From NCBI RefSeq assembly GCF_000485595.1, contig NW_014577160.1, forward strand, positions 411,050 to 431,319: 20,270 nucleotides of DNA, read 5' to 3'. The number at the start of each line of letters is the position of its first letter. Positions within the stretch are counted from its first letter, which is position 1. Positions 11,401 through 19,466 of this stretch are shown here, piece by piece. The stretch is from Priapulus caudatus. Taxonomy: Eukaryota > Priapulida > Priapulimorpha > Priapulimorphida > Priapulidae. The notes below the pieces were generated by a model that worked only from the letters and a program-made list of their open reading frames with translations, did no database searches and was not told the origin of the DNA. Both the position numbers and the translations under genes were made by a program.

Positions 11401-14400
11401 ACGCCCCCACCCCCATGCTATCAATCACACCCTCTCATCCGCGTGTCGCCCGCCCAGCACCCCCCACCCTGCCACGCCCCACCCCCCATGTCATCAATTC
11501 ACATCCATCTATCCGGCCGCCCGCTCCCTCCTGTGGGCGCACAGCCACCTCTCCCCCTGCACGCCCTCTACCATCAATCACACCCTCTATCCGCGTACCC
11601 GTCGCACCCATCTCAACCCCACCACCTGGCCACCGCCTCCCCACCCCCCAATCTGCCATCATATCCACACCCGTCTCATCCGCCCAGTGGCTCCCCCTCA
11701 TCGTCTACCCTCTTCTGTCGCGCACCAGCCCCCACCCACTGCCACTTGCCCCCACCCCCATGCATCAATCACATCTCCTATCCGCTGTGTGGCACCACGC
11801 CACCCCCCACCCCTCCTGCCAACGCCTCCCACCCCACTGCATTCAATCACACCTCTATCATCCAGCGTGTGCGCTACCAGCCACCGTCCCACCCCTGCCA
11901 CGCCACCCCCCATGCATCAACTCCACCCACCCTCTATCCGGTCGTGCGCACCAGCCACTCCCACCCCCTGCACGCCCCCACCCTCATGGCATCAACTCAC
12001 AGTCTCTTATCCGCGTGTAGCGCCCCAGCCCCCCCCCCCCTGTAACCCGCCCCACCCCATTCGCACTCAAATCCACACCCTCTAATCCGCGGTGTGCACT
12101 AGACCAGCCCCCCCCCCCTCTGCACGCAGCCCCTGCACACACCACTCGGATTTCTGGCCACCGAATCGGACGGCGACTAGATTTTGATCGCCCGTCTCGT
12201 TTCGCGTCTGTTCGGTCATCGACGCTCTCTGTCTCGCGACAGTTTGTGTCGACGGGTAGAGACACGGCGTGCGTGAAGGTGCTGCGAGACATCGAGCGGG
12301 AGAGGAGATCAACTGCTACCTACGGAAGAAGAGACTTCTTCCCGGAGACAACAACTGCAAACTGCGAGAGTGCCAGCACGATAGTGAGAGGTTCGGGCAC
12401 GATACACGAATTCGCACCGGCTGAAGGGGTGATTAGGATGATGTTTTAACTAGGCCACTTCTAAGTTCTTAACATCTATTTTACATATATATTAAAGAAT
12501 GATGGCAAAACCGGCTAAAAAGTTGCCCTGAACCCTAACCCTAACCTCCTGGACCCTTAATTAAATTTAAATATCATGTTAAATTAGAAGTGCCTAGTAA
12601 CATACTACACCCCTTTCAGCGGCTGCATCACGAATCCATTATTGCACAGGGCCGAGAGATAGTGATCCGCTAGGGGAACGGCTCTGATTTGGCTAATTTT
12701 GTCTCTTATTTATTTTTTCAATATATTTTTTTTGGCTAATTTTGTTTTATTTTAGAATTAGGGATAGGGTTAGGGTTAGGGTTAGGGTTAACTGATTTCT
12801 ATATTCACTATCTCTCCCCTGAGACCTACTAATACGAATCCAGTCTATAGGTGTCGCACCTATAGAGAAAGCATCTATGCTATGGAGTTAGCTGTGGAGG
12901 GAACGCTGATAGATGATTTAGCTATGGAGGAAGAAATCACAATAAGATTCAAAAATAATTTGCAATTCAAAATATGGAAAGGAAATGGAGGAGCGGCTTT
13001 TGAATACGATATATGGGTCGTTGTGGAAAGTCGGTGGGATTTATTTATCGATTAATTACAGCGAGGTCTTTCCTCTAGTCTGCCCCCATTCCCTCTACTA
13101 CGTACTATAGCTAACGTGTTACATTGCAGGAGGCATGCGGGCGCGTTTAAACCTCGCGACGGCAACCAGAACCTGTTGAACCCCGTCTATCAGCTACGCG
13201 ACACAGACAAGCGACTCTCCCGGCTCAAGCAGCGAAGCGATTCGAACGTGTCGTCGCGAGAGAGCTCTCCGCACGCGGGAGGTAAGCGTCACCGCGCGCC
13301 GCTGTGCGAAGCCATGTGGTACCGATTCAGTGATCTCTTGGTCGACCGCGTCAGGTGTATGTGCGCGGGAACCGAAATGCTGGGTACTGTGTGAAGCATG
13401 GTTTTTAGCGACAAAAAGCCATGTCACTGTTTGTCATGCAGCTACTTCTGGAACCTAGTCAACTTCACCTGCTGCTGATTGAAGCATGCCGGTGCTTGTC
13501 TGAAATTTCCATGCGTGGCAATGGTTGTCATTGATGCGGCGGTCATCGATGTTTGTTCCACCTCCTCTGTTTGCTGCTCGATCTAGCTCTGTTTTGCTCT
13601 GCATAATTCTAACAATACGCATTCCGACCAACAGGCGACGCCACCTCTGCCGCCGACAGCGGCAATAAACAGAAGAACAGCAGGTACTGCACAAAGGACC
13701 TGAAGCGACGTGCGATCACGTTCTACGACTCTGATCTCGACCGCGCCCCGAGCCCGAAGCTTGCACGACGATGCGCTGCTGCCACGGCGACAGAGAAGCG
13801 GTTGCCCGGCGACGCGCAACAGCATCAGGAGGAGGAGCTAGAGACGGACGTTCTCGTGCAGCTGCGGCAGCGCGCTCTGGGGGACGACGACGGCGGCGGC
13901 AGGGGGCAGCACGCGATGCGCACGCGGACTCGCTCCGGCGAGCTGACCGTCGAGGTGTTCGCGCCCGAGGCTCCGTCGGACGCCGCCGGCGATGGCCACC
14001 AGGCGGAGCAGGCGAGCCCGGGGCTGCGAACGCGCGCGCAGCCGATCCCCGATCACATCAGCGTGCCGGGCAAGAAGCGCTGCGGCATCCGCCGCAACGA
14101 GCTGCGCTTCCTCACGCAGAACGCCAACTACTACATCCACTACGGCGACGCGCGCGACGAGGCCGAGGCAGGGGGCGCCGGCGTCGGTGTGCTGCGTGCG
14201 GGCGCCCGCGCCGACGACAAGAAGCACCACACAATACGCTCGAGCGAGCTGGAGTCGCTCGCACGCAGCGCCAACTACTACATTCACTACGGAAACCCCG
14301 AGCGCAAGCACGCCGGCGCGCGGGAGACCCGCCAGAGCGCGCGCCTGCTGCAGTGCCGCCAGGACGCCTACGCCGGCGCCCTCTCGACCCCCGACGCCCG

Positions 14401-15121
14401 GGTCGCCGTCGACGGGAAGCTGGCGAGGCCGCCAGAGGGTGCTGACGGCGGCAACGATAGCGACGAGCCGCCGGAGCTGACGTTGATTGCGGCTGATGAC
14501 CGCGGCGGGCTGTTCTCTTGTCTCGCGACGGCCGCGGCGCTGCCAGACAACGAATGCCCGCCGCCCAGCCTTGCGTCGTCGCAGCAGGAGCAGCACGGCG
14601 GCGCCACCGTCAACGCCAGTCTGCGCATCAACAACGGCTGCCGGCTGCCGGCCCTCGGCGGCGACGACGAGCTGAAGAAGTGCCCGGCAGGGGGCGCCGG
14701 CGGCGACCGGCTGCCGAAGCTTCGCATTCGCGTGCGGCGCAGCTCGGACGAGACCGAGCGCATGGCGGCGTTCTACGAGGTCGTCTACACGTCGTTCCCC
14801 GACCACGAGAACTACCCCGCCGACGACGACGCGGCGGGCGCCGCCGCGGCGCGCTCGGCGCGCAAGAAGCACAAGAAGAAGAAGCACAAGCGGCATCGGA
14901 ATCGCAAGGAGAGGCCCGAGCGCGAAACGAGCGACGGCATCTCCCTGTCTCCCTCCGACTCCAGCAGCGAGCCCGACCTCCGACGAGGCGTCGGCAGTGG
15001 CGGTGGCGCCACCAAGCGGCTGCGGCTGATCGTCGGCGGCGACCGCATCGACATCGAGCTGCCGTCGATGGCGACGGCGGCGGCGGCGGATGCGGGCGCC
15101 GCGGTGGCGTGCCCGTCGTGA
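3963..15121 (+). CDS. KMT5B: Histone H4-K20 methyltransferase, Suv4-20/KMT5B-C family (whole seven-exon gene model)
   Basis: Nuclear chromatin enzyme. Family members use S-adenosylmethionine to convert H4K20me1 to me2/me3 in heterochromatin. The model joins seven exons with phases 2,0,2,0,2,1. It gives about 785 residues, assuming exons 4 and 5 have their normal family length. The order fits the family: an N-terminal block ([20 protein letters not shown]), a helical block (exon 2), the SET domain (exons 3-5, with [35 protein letters not shown]), a cysteine-rich post-SET region (exon 5), then [11 protein letters not shown] (exon 6) and a long basic tail (exon 7). Vertebrates have two paralogues (KMT5B, KMT5C) and flies have one (Suv4-20). 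The symbol means the family, not a specific vertebrate orthologue. Exons 2-5 carry frame-breaking indels here that look like sequencing noise, so the deposited sequence does not translate through. Family identity is very sure; exact junctions of exons 4 and 5 are less so. Confidence 0.93.
4060..4345 (+). repeat. Tandem repeat (about 92 bp unit) containing the exon 1 donor site
   Basis: Three copies of acaagatgaactccaagtat plus cgcacctcgtattagatctcactagtcataggtatc and an AT-rich tail start near 4062, 4158 and 4250. The first copy is the real end of exon 1 with its donor (ccag|gtattg). The later copies read ccaa|gtatcg. The duplicated block at 17265 starts inside another copy. Confidence 0.88.
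4696..5246. mobile_element. TTAA-type long-TIR element, noisy copy
   Basis: Same element as 17714-18201, in intron 1. Inverted arms of over 100 bases can be followed: gtcatgcataat...gacaaaataaactctagttg at the left and its inverse actagagtttatttttgtcataaggtag...tatgcatg at the right. Indels blur the ends. No transposase. The 198-codon open frame across it is chance. Confidence 0.8.
5751..5931 (+). pseudogene. KMT5B: Suv4-20/KMT5 exon 2, damaged copy at the main locus
   Basis: This is the expected second exon in order, but it is unreadable in any single frame. Compared with the clean copy at 18656-18824 it is about 12 bases longer, with scattered one- or two-base insertions. The acceptor reads ttgcatgg instead of ttgcagg. 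The donor survives as gatgcat|gtaccg. Recognisable fragments include the HRPLK codons (catcggccgctgaag), GDW in gggagactgg and FFLTK in ttctttctcacgaag. The error pattern fits uncorrected long-read sequence. A decayed real copy is possible but less likely, because the flanking introns show the same noise. Confidence 0.8.
6437..6568 (+). pseudogene. KMT5B: Suv4-20/KMT5 exon 3, damaged copy at the main locus
   Basis: This is the start of the SET domain, broken by insertions. It aligns along its length with the clean exon at 19294-19403 but is 132 bases instead of 110. Acceptor (tgccag|ctcgtg) and donor (aaatg|gtaagc) are both preserved. The fragments ctacctgcgtgtctac (YLRVY) and gacaaggatgcggc (DKDAG) remain. 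The CNRY region has become tcgtggcaccgatac. No single frame reads through. As with exon 2, nearly all differences are extra bases, which points to sequencing error, not mutation. Confidence 0.8.
6640..6855. mobile_element. hAT-like MITE, noisy copy
   Basis: Same element as 19467-19669, in intron 3. Starts caattgagttcttaacc and ends near caggctgaagaacctg. Degraded by indels relative to the other copy. Non-coding. Confidence 0.7.
6946..6998. mobile_element. 53-bp insertion with inverted ends, present only in this copy
   Basis: GC-rich segment starting gagcccgc and ending gcgggctc, an 8-base perfect terminal inverted repeat. The matching place in the second copy (near 19745) lacks it. Could be a tiny transposon relic or a structural difference between haplotypes. 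Confidence 0.45.
7105..7825. mobile_element. 0.72-kb non-autonomous DNA transposon, absent from second copy
   Basis: Ends are inverted: ggggccccgttgcca at the left and tggcacgggcccc at the right. The second copy runs straight through the site (agagcagcatttt near 19845-19858), so this is an insertion with an empty allele. The interior is AT-rich with many cttaa/ttaag segments and no coding frame for a transposase. Left flank agca and right flank agca may be the target duplication, but read noise makes this uncertain. Superfamily not assigned. Confidence 0.75.
8140..8612. repeat. (CT)n microsatellite tract before exon 4
   Basis: About 470 bases of ctctct with rare A, G or T interruptions. It runs to within about ten bases of the exon 4 acceptor (ggttag|g). 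The Ser/Leu open frames across it are artefacts of the repeat. Confidence 0.97.
8621..8835 (+). CDS. KMT5B: Suv4-20/KMT5 exon 4 (core SET domain), frame-broken
   Basis: The acceptor is ggttag|g. The first G completes the Trp codon left by exon 3 (tg|g), giving W-Y-K-N-E-R-F. After one missing base it reads [10 protein letters not shown], and after another [14 protein letters not shown]. These match the family block WKRNDKIELLVGCIAELS...GEND. Further on, TACTCCTGCAGGAAG gives YSCRK and GGCCCCGCTTCTTTCATCAAC gives GPASFIN, followed by a scrambled H-D-C-R-P-N-C. The asparagine-histidine motif lines the cofactor and substrate pocket in SET enzymes. The exon should be about 187 bases and is 215 here. 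The donor appears as cag|gataag with an extra A. Identity is sure; the exact 3' end is not. Confidence 0.85.
8836..9051. other. Start of intron 4, no recognised feature
   Basis: Unique sequence between exon 4 and the minisatellite. It contains cagacttttgaaaaagagct and a run of As just before the repeats. No gene or splice pair supported. Confidence 0.5.
9052..9530. repeat. Minisatellite A (about 51-bp unit) in intron 4
   Basis: About nine head-to-tail units of ccaccacacatgggtcacca plus ccactgtgccttctgcacacacgctcaccca. Unit length is 51 bases where clean (for example near 9337 and 9388). C-rich on the + strand; noise indels in most units. Confidence 0.93.
9560..12130. repeat. Minisatellite B (about 66-74-bp unit) in intron 4
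   Basis: Roughly 35-40 noisy units, each combining gcaccagccaccccacccct, gcacgcccccacccc, catgcatcaatcac and accctctatccggtgtgc. It follows directly after minisatellite A with no shared unit. The strand is so C-rich that stop codons are rare, so several frames of 300-600 codons appear; none is a gene. The array ends about 110 bases before exon 5. Confidence 0.95.
10408..10524. other. Non-repeat island inside minisatellite B
   Basis: About 115 bases without the unit pattern, including ccgcgacagaccagccggag, cccgggccgcggccccccc and gaccgagagacagctatcgtcgagg. The array resumes on both sides. Could be an insertion, a diverged unit or a read chimera. Confidence 0.5.
12243..12390 (+). CDS. KMT5B: Suv4-20/KMT5 exon 5 (end of SET and post-SET cysteines), frame-broken
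   Basis: The acceptor is gcgacag|ttt, phase 0, following the Lys of NCK at the end of exon 4. It opens with [18 protein letters not shown] in clean frame, nearly identical to the family. Then indels start: GEEINCYYG, DFF and PENNNCKCEC can be followed only by dropping single extra bases. The zinc-binding cysteines after SET are visible as tgcgag...tgc. The best donor is gtgagag|gttcgg at 12391, phase 2, so that exon 6 continues E-R-R-H-A-G-A-F-K where relatives have E-R-R-G-T-G-A-F-K. Expected length is about 137 bases; here it is 148. Sequence quality becomes clean shortly after this exon. Confidence 0.86.
12446..12601. mobile_element. Short inverted-repeat element with CCCTAA repeats
   Basis: Arms taggccacttctaag...ttaacat (12451-12476) and atgttaaattagaagtgcctag (12576-12597) are inverted copies. 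Inside lies aaccctaaccctaacc (12531-12546), two to three telomere-type units. Located in intron 5; non-coding, MITE-like. Confidence 0.7.
12647..12821. mobile_element. Short inverted-repeat element with TTAGGG repeats
   Basis: Left end cagggccgagagatagtga and right end ttcactatctctcccctg are inverted copies. Inside is ttagggatagggttagggtt continuing to 12790, about five telomere-type units in the orientation opposite to the neighbouring element. The 9-mer acgaatcca flanks it at 12630 and 12834. Located in intron 5; non-coding. Confidence 0.7.
13130..13281 (+). CDS. KMT5B: Suv4-20/KMT5 exon 6
   Basis: The acceptor is acattgcag|g, entered in phase 2. It reads [20 protein letters not shown] then [20 protein letters not shown] and [13 protein letters not shown] and the [11 protein letters not shown] helix match the segment just after the post-SET region in this family (GAFK...LRETDKRLNRLKK in vertebrates). 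The donor is gggag|gtaagc, phase 1. Reading on past the donor gives a short tail with a stop at 13392-13394, which I treat as intron. No indels are seen. Confidence 0.92.
13635..15121 (+). CDS. KMT5B: Suv4-20/KMT5 exon 7 (long C-terminal region and stop)
   Basis: The acceptor is ccaacag|gc; the phase-1 G from exon 6 plus GC makes Gly, and the frame stays open to TGA at 15119. It adds about 494 residues. Visible parts are: a short basic start ([13 protein letters not shown]); acidic and low-complexity stretches; two copies of a 22-residue motif ending ANYYIHYG (14081-14146 and 14228-14293); a conserved-looking block [20 protein letters not shown] with [14 protein letters not shown] (about 14719-14817); a Lys/His/Arg cluster [15 protein letters not shown] (about 14863-14907), a likely nuclear localisation signal; and near the end [21 protein letters not shown] content is very high at third positions. 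The open frames on the opposite strand here are shadows. The final block may be a conserved family C-terminus, but I cannot align it here. Confidence 0.9.
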
Positions 15122-15778
15122 CGTGGGCGATCGCTAGGAAATTCGCGGTGGCAGCGGCGGCGGCGGAGTTTTGCCTGCCGCGACGCGACGTCCCTCACCC
15201 TCTCCCCGCGCGTGGACGGGAATGCGAGAGCGAGGCCAGCGTGGTCGCGTGACGCTACGTAAGCCATCTCCGCTTCCCGGTGTCCCTCTCGGCATCCCTC
15301 CGCTGAGCGCAGACGACCAGGCGTGGATGAATCGTCACTCGTACAGACGGCCGTCCGGCCGTGCGTGCGAGTCGCGCGAGATGTCCGTTTATGCTTCCAC
15401 GACGACCGAGTCGGGCCAGATTTACAGTGCGTGTGTGCGAGGCAGTTGTCATGGACACCAAGGTGGTGATCTGTGTGCCGATCGACCCTGGAATGTCCTC
15501 TGTGCCATTGAGCCGATCGTGGCGCCGGACCGACAAGAAGATGTCTTAGATCAGGGTTTCGTGGAAGACGTGGTGGAGATTATCGTGCGATTTCTTCCTC
15601 TTGTTACCAGCATTCGGCCTGGCACGATGTCCTGCTAGCGTGGTGGTGAGTTGGCCCCCGAGTTATCAGCTATGCGTTAGGTAAACGTGTGAAGGAAGCA
15701 TGCATAGATATCTCGCTGAGTGTTGATTGTTGATACAGGTCGGTTAATAGATCGTGACGGAAGATAGTAATATGTAAT

Positions 15779-15871
15779 AATGATGACAATGATGATGGTG
15801 CAGAACTGCAGATGATGATGATGATGGTGATGATAATGGTGTTGATGTTGATGTTGGTGATTGTACTGACA
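15779..15871. repeat. Imperfect (ATG/GAT)n trinucleotide repeat
   Basis: Runs such as gatgatgatgatgatggtga and gttgatgttgatgttgg, interrupted. Lies about 660 bases after the stop codon. Confidence 0.85.
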
Positions 15872-16605
15872 GTAGCTGTTGAGCTGGTGTAAGTTACTAG
15901 TCGGCATTGAATTTTTGTGAAGATCAATTATTACGAAGCACTTATTCCTTGCAGAGAAGTGCACACAGAGACATTACGGGTGCATGAGCACGCATTTATT
16001 ACCACTACGACGACTTCTACAACGTGTGTGTAGATATGGTAGTGCTTTCACAGTACGCTGGGGCACGATTTTCTACAGTATTTTCTATTACGTGTGCTAT
16101 AGGAGTCTCGACTAATCACTTGGCAGGTGGACTGCTACGTGTTGGGTTAGGCTGGGATGCTACAGGCAGGCTTCGCACGGTTGGTGTTGTTGTTACTGCC
16201 ACTGTGTTGGCTGCACGCGTGTCTGTGTGGATAGTCGACATGATGCGAGAGTTGTCACGCAGCACCGTCATACATGTATATGTTTATTTTATTACACTAC
16301 TATGTAGACGGTGATTCCGAAGCGGTTTTTAAGTTCCTCCCCGATAGGAATGAATCTGATATTAGAGGAGTTGCGATTGTGCGTAATGGTGATCCATGCA
16401 CAATGTTGTCTGTAAGTGTTCACTCGACTATATATCGAAAGATTCGCAGGCTGATACTGCAAGGATTATGGCAGGGGTTCGACGTTTTCTCGTGCCGCGT
16501 CTTGCCACACTGAACTTAATTTCTGAAGTCGAATTAAGTAATCGGTCTATTGCATTTAACTGTTTAAGTTGTTATCGGTGGAGCGTCAGTTGTATGACCG
16601 ATGGT

Positions 16606-16627
16606 TTGTTGAAAGGACTTTCAACAA
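16606..16627. repeat. Perfect 10-bp stem hairpin
   Basis: ttgttgaaag, two bases (ga), then ctttcaacaa. No T-run follows; no function assigned. Confidence 0.8.
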
Positions 16628-17713
16628 TAGTAGCAAGTTGTATTGCCAACCTTACATCCTACATCCCTCTGTGCGCTCTTTAGTAAAGCTACATGGAAAT
16701 GCTTACCGCGTTACATGATATGCATTGACAACATGGTCCTTTACAAATTTGACTTAGAGCTACTTGATAGTGTATAAGCATGTGTACGCCTACCGGTGCC
16801 ACTGTTTGGAAAGGTAAACTTAGCAAAACTCAGCATAGAAGTAGTGAGGGAACCTGAGGATCGTTATTCTGTTATTTCAACGCATGGTTGGTAAATATAA
16901 TACGTTACACGGCTTTGTCCAACGCTAGCAGTGGAGCGCAAACCCGCTCCCGCAAATCACATGATTTAACATAATTCGGTGTGCTTTTTTGTTTGCGCGT
17001 TAGTGTACTCGTGTATTTTAAACAGTGATATGTACCTACACTGCCAATTGAACGTAAGCGTCGACGATCGTGTCATTGTAGTAAGTTGTTAACGTGGCTA
17101 TGTGTCCAGGAGTGAACATAGGGTGTATATATAGATAGGCAAGGCACAGGGAAGTGCAATGGGGGAGAGACATGAATTTCGGAGTCACTGAGTGGTGCAT
17201 AAGATTGAAGAAATTTGTTTGAGGACGAACTTGCAGGGGCGTGTACAGGGGGGGGGGGTTCAGTTATACCTATAAATAAATAAACATTTGTTTATGACAA
17301 GATGAACTCCAAGTATCGCACCTCGTATTAGATCTCACTAGTCATAGGTATCTCTATACCTTTAGATAACTAAATAAATAATTCAATAAATATAAATATA
17401 TAGGTATTGGTGTGGATATATATGATTAGGTATTCATGCTGATATTGAATCGGTGCTAGAATCGCCGACTATATTATTTATCTGTCTCTAATCTGCACTG
17501 ACCAATTTGAAACTAGCTGGCCATGCTAGGTACAACCAGGTTCAATGAAGTTTGCACTTAAACTTGGATATGTAGTGTGTCATTCCTGCCAGTCTTGTTT
17601 CATATGCACTCGAGATAAGTAGATGCTGTATAAAGCACAGGGAGGAGAGAGGCTGTGCTCTATGTTTTCTGTATTCGTATTTGTGTGACGATATTTGTAA
17701 AAACGTGATTTAA

Positions 17714-18201
17714 AGGCTCACAATGCGCATCCAAACGCTAATTTCTCCAGTACTAGACTAGCAAGTACTTCGTGTCATGCATAATCACACTACCTTATGA
17801 CAAAATAAACTCTAGTTGCTCCCATTTCACTGCGTGTTTGCTTAAAACCCACAAGAAAGAGGTGAGAAAACTGGCATTCTGGCGCAAACGCCGACTGTTT
17901 GCCAAACAAAATAGCCTCGAAGTGGTGACGTGACGTCACATGTTTTTATCATTGCTGCGCCCGTACCGCTGTACCGCAGCACCGCTGCACGGTTGCTTGG
18001 GGATTGGGAAAACTGTCAACAACATCGGAGAATTTCAACAACATTGGAGGTATTTTCAAAATACCTATTTTAAGACAACGTGCAGTGAAATGGGAGGAAC
18101 TAGAGTTTATTTTGTCATAAGGTAGTGTGATTATGCATGCCACGAAGTATTTGCTAGTCTAGTACTGGAGTAATTAGCGTTTGGATGCGCATTGTGAGCC
18201 T
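17714..18201. mobile_element. Non-autonomous long-TIR DNA transposon with TTAA target duplication
   Basis: TTAA flanks both sides (17710-17713 and 18202-18205). Termini are aggctcacaatgcgcatcca and its inverse tggatgcgcattgtgagcct. Inverted arms extend well over 100 bases, through gacaaaataaactctagttg. 488 bases, no coding frame. TTAA targets are used by piggyBac and Kolobok transposons; the termini alone do not decide between them. Confidence 0.88.
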
Positions 18202-18655
18202 TTAAATGACACATGATTGCCGTAATCCCTACCAAGCTTTCGGAAAACATTTACTCCACACATATTTATACAGCACTTTTCTGTTTCAAGAATCCCTCAT
18301 TGTTTTGCCGACGCATAAAAGTTTCTATCTCATGGAGCCGCCAGCTGTTGGCTTGGAGTAGGCATCGTTCACAACAGAAAAATAAAAAGTTCTGAGCTGT
18401 AAACGAAAAATCAAGTGCCCACGAAAGTTCGACTACCGTACAGTACCTCGCATAATCAAAGCGACTTAGCACCGTCGAACAGCTGATTTGCCTCGCGTAT
18501 CTAACGACGTGGTAGGCTGACCTCGATACTTCCTGTAGCTGAGCTCGACAGGTTGATTCTAAAGTGAGATGGTGCTGCGTTAGCCTACTGACGTGGTTGG
18601 TCGCTGAAGCATGCGCGTCGTTAGCGAGGTAACTGTCACGCGATCTCTGTTGCAG

Positions 18656-18824
18656 GCATCGGCCGCTGAAGGGCAGGCAGAGGGAGGAGATGGGAGAACT
18701 CGTCCGCGGGTTCATCAAGGACCAGGATTACGAGAGACGACTCAACAAGATCCTCGAGGGAGACTGGGCGCGGTCGTTCTTTCTCACGAAGACGCGAGCC
18801 CAGCAGCAGCAGACGAAGATGCAT
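18656..18824 (+). CDS. KMT5B: Suv4-20/KMT5 exon 2, intact second copy
   Basis: The acceptor is ctgttgcag|g and the donor gatgcat|gtacgt. Entered in phase 2 from exon 1 (AG+G = Arg), it gives 56 clean codons: HRPLKGRQREEMGELVRGFI, KDQDYERRLNKILEGDWARS, FFLTKTRAQQQQTKMH. This matches the family segment FRPIKGRQEELKEVIERF...GEWARHYFLNKNK...EH in register, without gaps. It lies downstream of the gene's stop codon, so as placed it cannot be spliced into the gene. It is probably the correct version of 5751-5931 in a misplaced contig or second haplotype. Confidence 0.9.
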
Positions 18825-19293
18825 GTACGTAACTAGCGCCACCGTGTGGATGAATAGCGAAGGTTTTCTTATGAATGCACCCAGCATCGGAATGGCAGTC
18901 TCTGTTAACTGAACCAGTTGTAAGCGCGATCGAACACTTTTGATTGCTCTTGTTTAATTGATTGCACACAGAATTTCGTAAGGCTATTCTGGTCCTATCT
19001 TGTTACTTCTTATTTCTCCAAGGGTCTACCCGCAGATGCAAATGTATCGTTCTTATATCGTCTTCGGTAGTGGTGACTTATAATAAATTATGGCGACTTA
19101 TCATTAAATATGCGGATAGCAACACGTAATCAGTGTGATCGACGGTGCAAATTTTGTCGTACCATTCTAATTATATTTTTGATTTTTGATAGTGTTTCGT
19201 GATGTGTTTTTGGCAGTGTTCCGCACTAGAGATGCTAATGGTGACAAGTCGTTAGCGTTGTTGTTTATGATGGCCCCCGTGTTCTATGTGCAG

Positions 19294-19403
19294 CTCGTGC
19301 ACTACCTGCGTGTCTACGACAAGGATGCGGGCTTCACTATCCAGTCGTGCAACCGATACTCGATGGAGGATGGCGGTGGAATGATCTGCGCGTCGAAGAA
19401 ATG
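19294..19403 (+). CDS. KMT5B: Suv4-20/KMT5 exon 3, intact second copy
   Basis: The acceptor is ctatgtgcag|ctc, phase 0, and the donor aaatg|gtaagg, phase 2. It encodes LVHYLRVYDKDAGFTIQSCN then RYSMEDGGGMICASKKW. Relatives read [37 protein letters not shown], so the match is collinear with no gap and continues directly from the His that ends exon 2. It is the start of the SET domain. It should be followed by exon 4, but the window ends in the CT microsatellite before that exon. Confidence 0.9.
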
Positions 19404-19466
19404 GTAAGGGCTCTCCTTCACCTGGCAGTTAAAGAGAGAAAAGTGGTCCATCGTCCACTTGTCTCT

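Larger units (their letters stand above)
15122..17264. other. 3' UTR and downstream intergenic DNA
   Basis: The first about 500 bases stay GC-rich and are likely 3' UTR. The rest is mixed AT-rich DNA without a supported gene. I saw no AATAAA in this stretch, so the polyadenylation site is not placed. Open frames of 155 codons (15171-15638) and 96 codons (16024-16314) show no known domain. A G-run at about 17248-17258 marks the junction to the duplicated block. Confidence 0.6.

Noticed and set aside
9057-12085. Pro/His/Thr-rich open frames of 260-604 codons on the + strand
   Set aside because: Overlapping frames all stay open because the minisatellite strand is C-rich; the array lies in intron 4 and is full of indels.
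13282-13394. Read-through of exon 6 to a stop at 13392
   Set aside because: A strong gtaagc donor at 13282 and an in-phase exon 7 make this intron sequence.
13838-14896. 352-codon open frame on the minus strand and other frames over exon 7
   Set aside because: Shadow frames of a very GC-rich exon; the + strand frame joins exon 6 in phase and carries ordered motifs.
15171-15638. 155-codon open frame after the stop codon
   Set aside because: No recognisable domain and it sits in the probable 3' UTR; GC-rich sequence keeps frames open by chance.
16024-16314. 96-codon hydrophobic open frame
   Set aside because: No signature, no splice or transcript evidence, length within chance.
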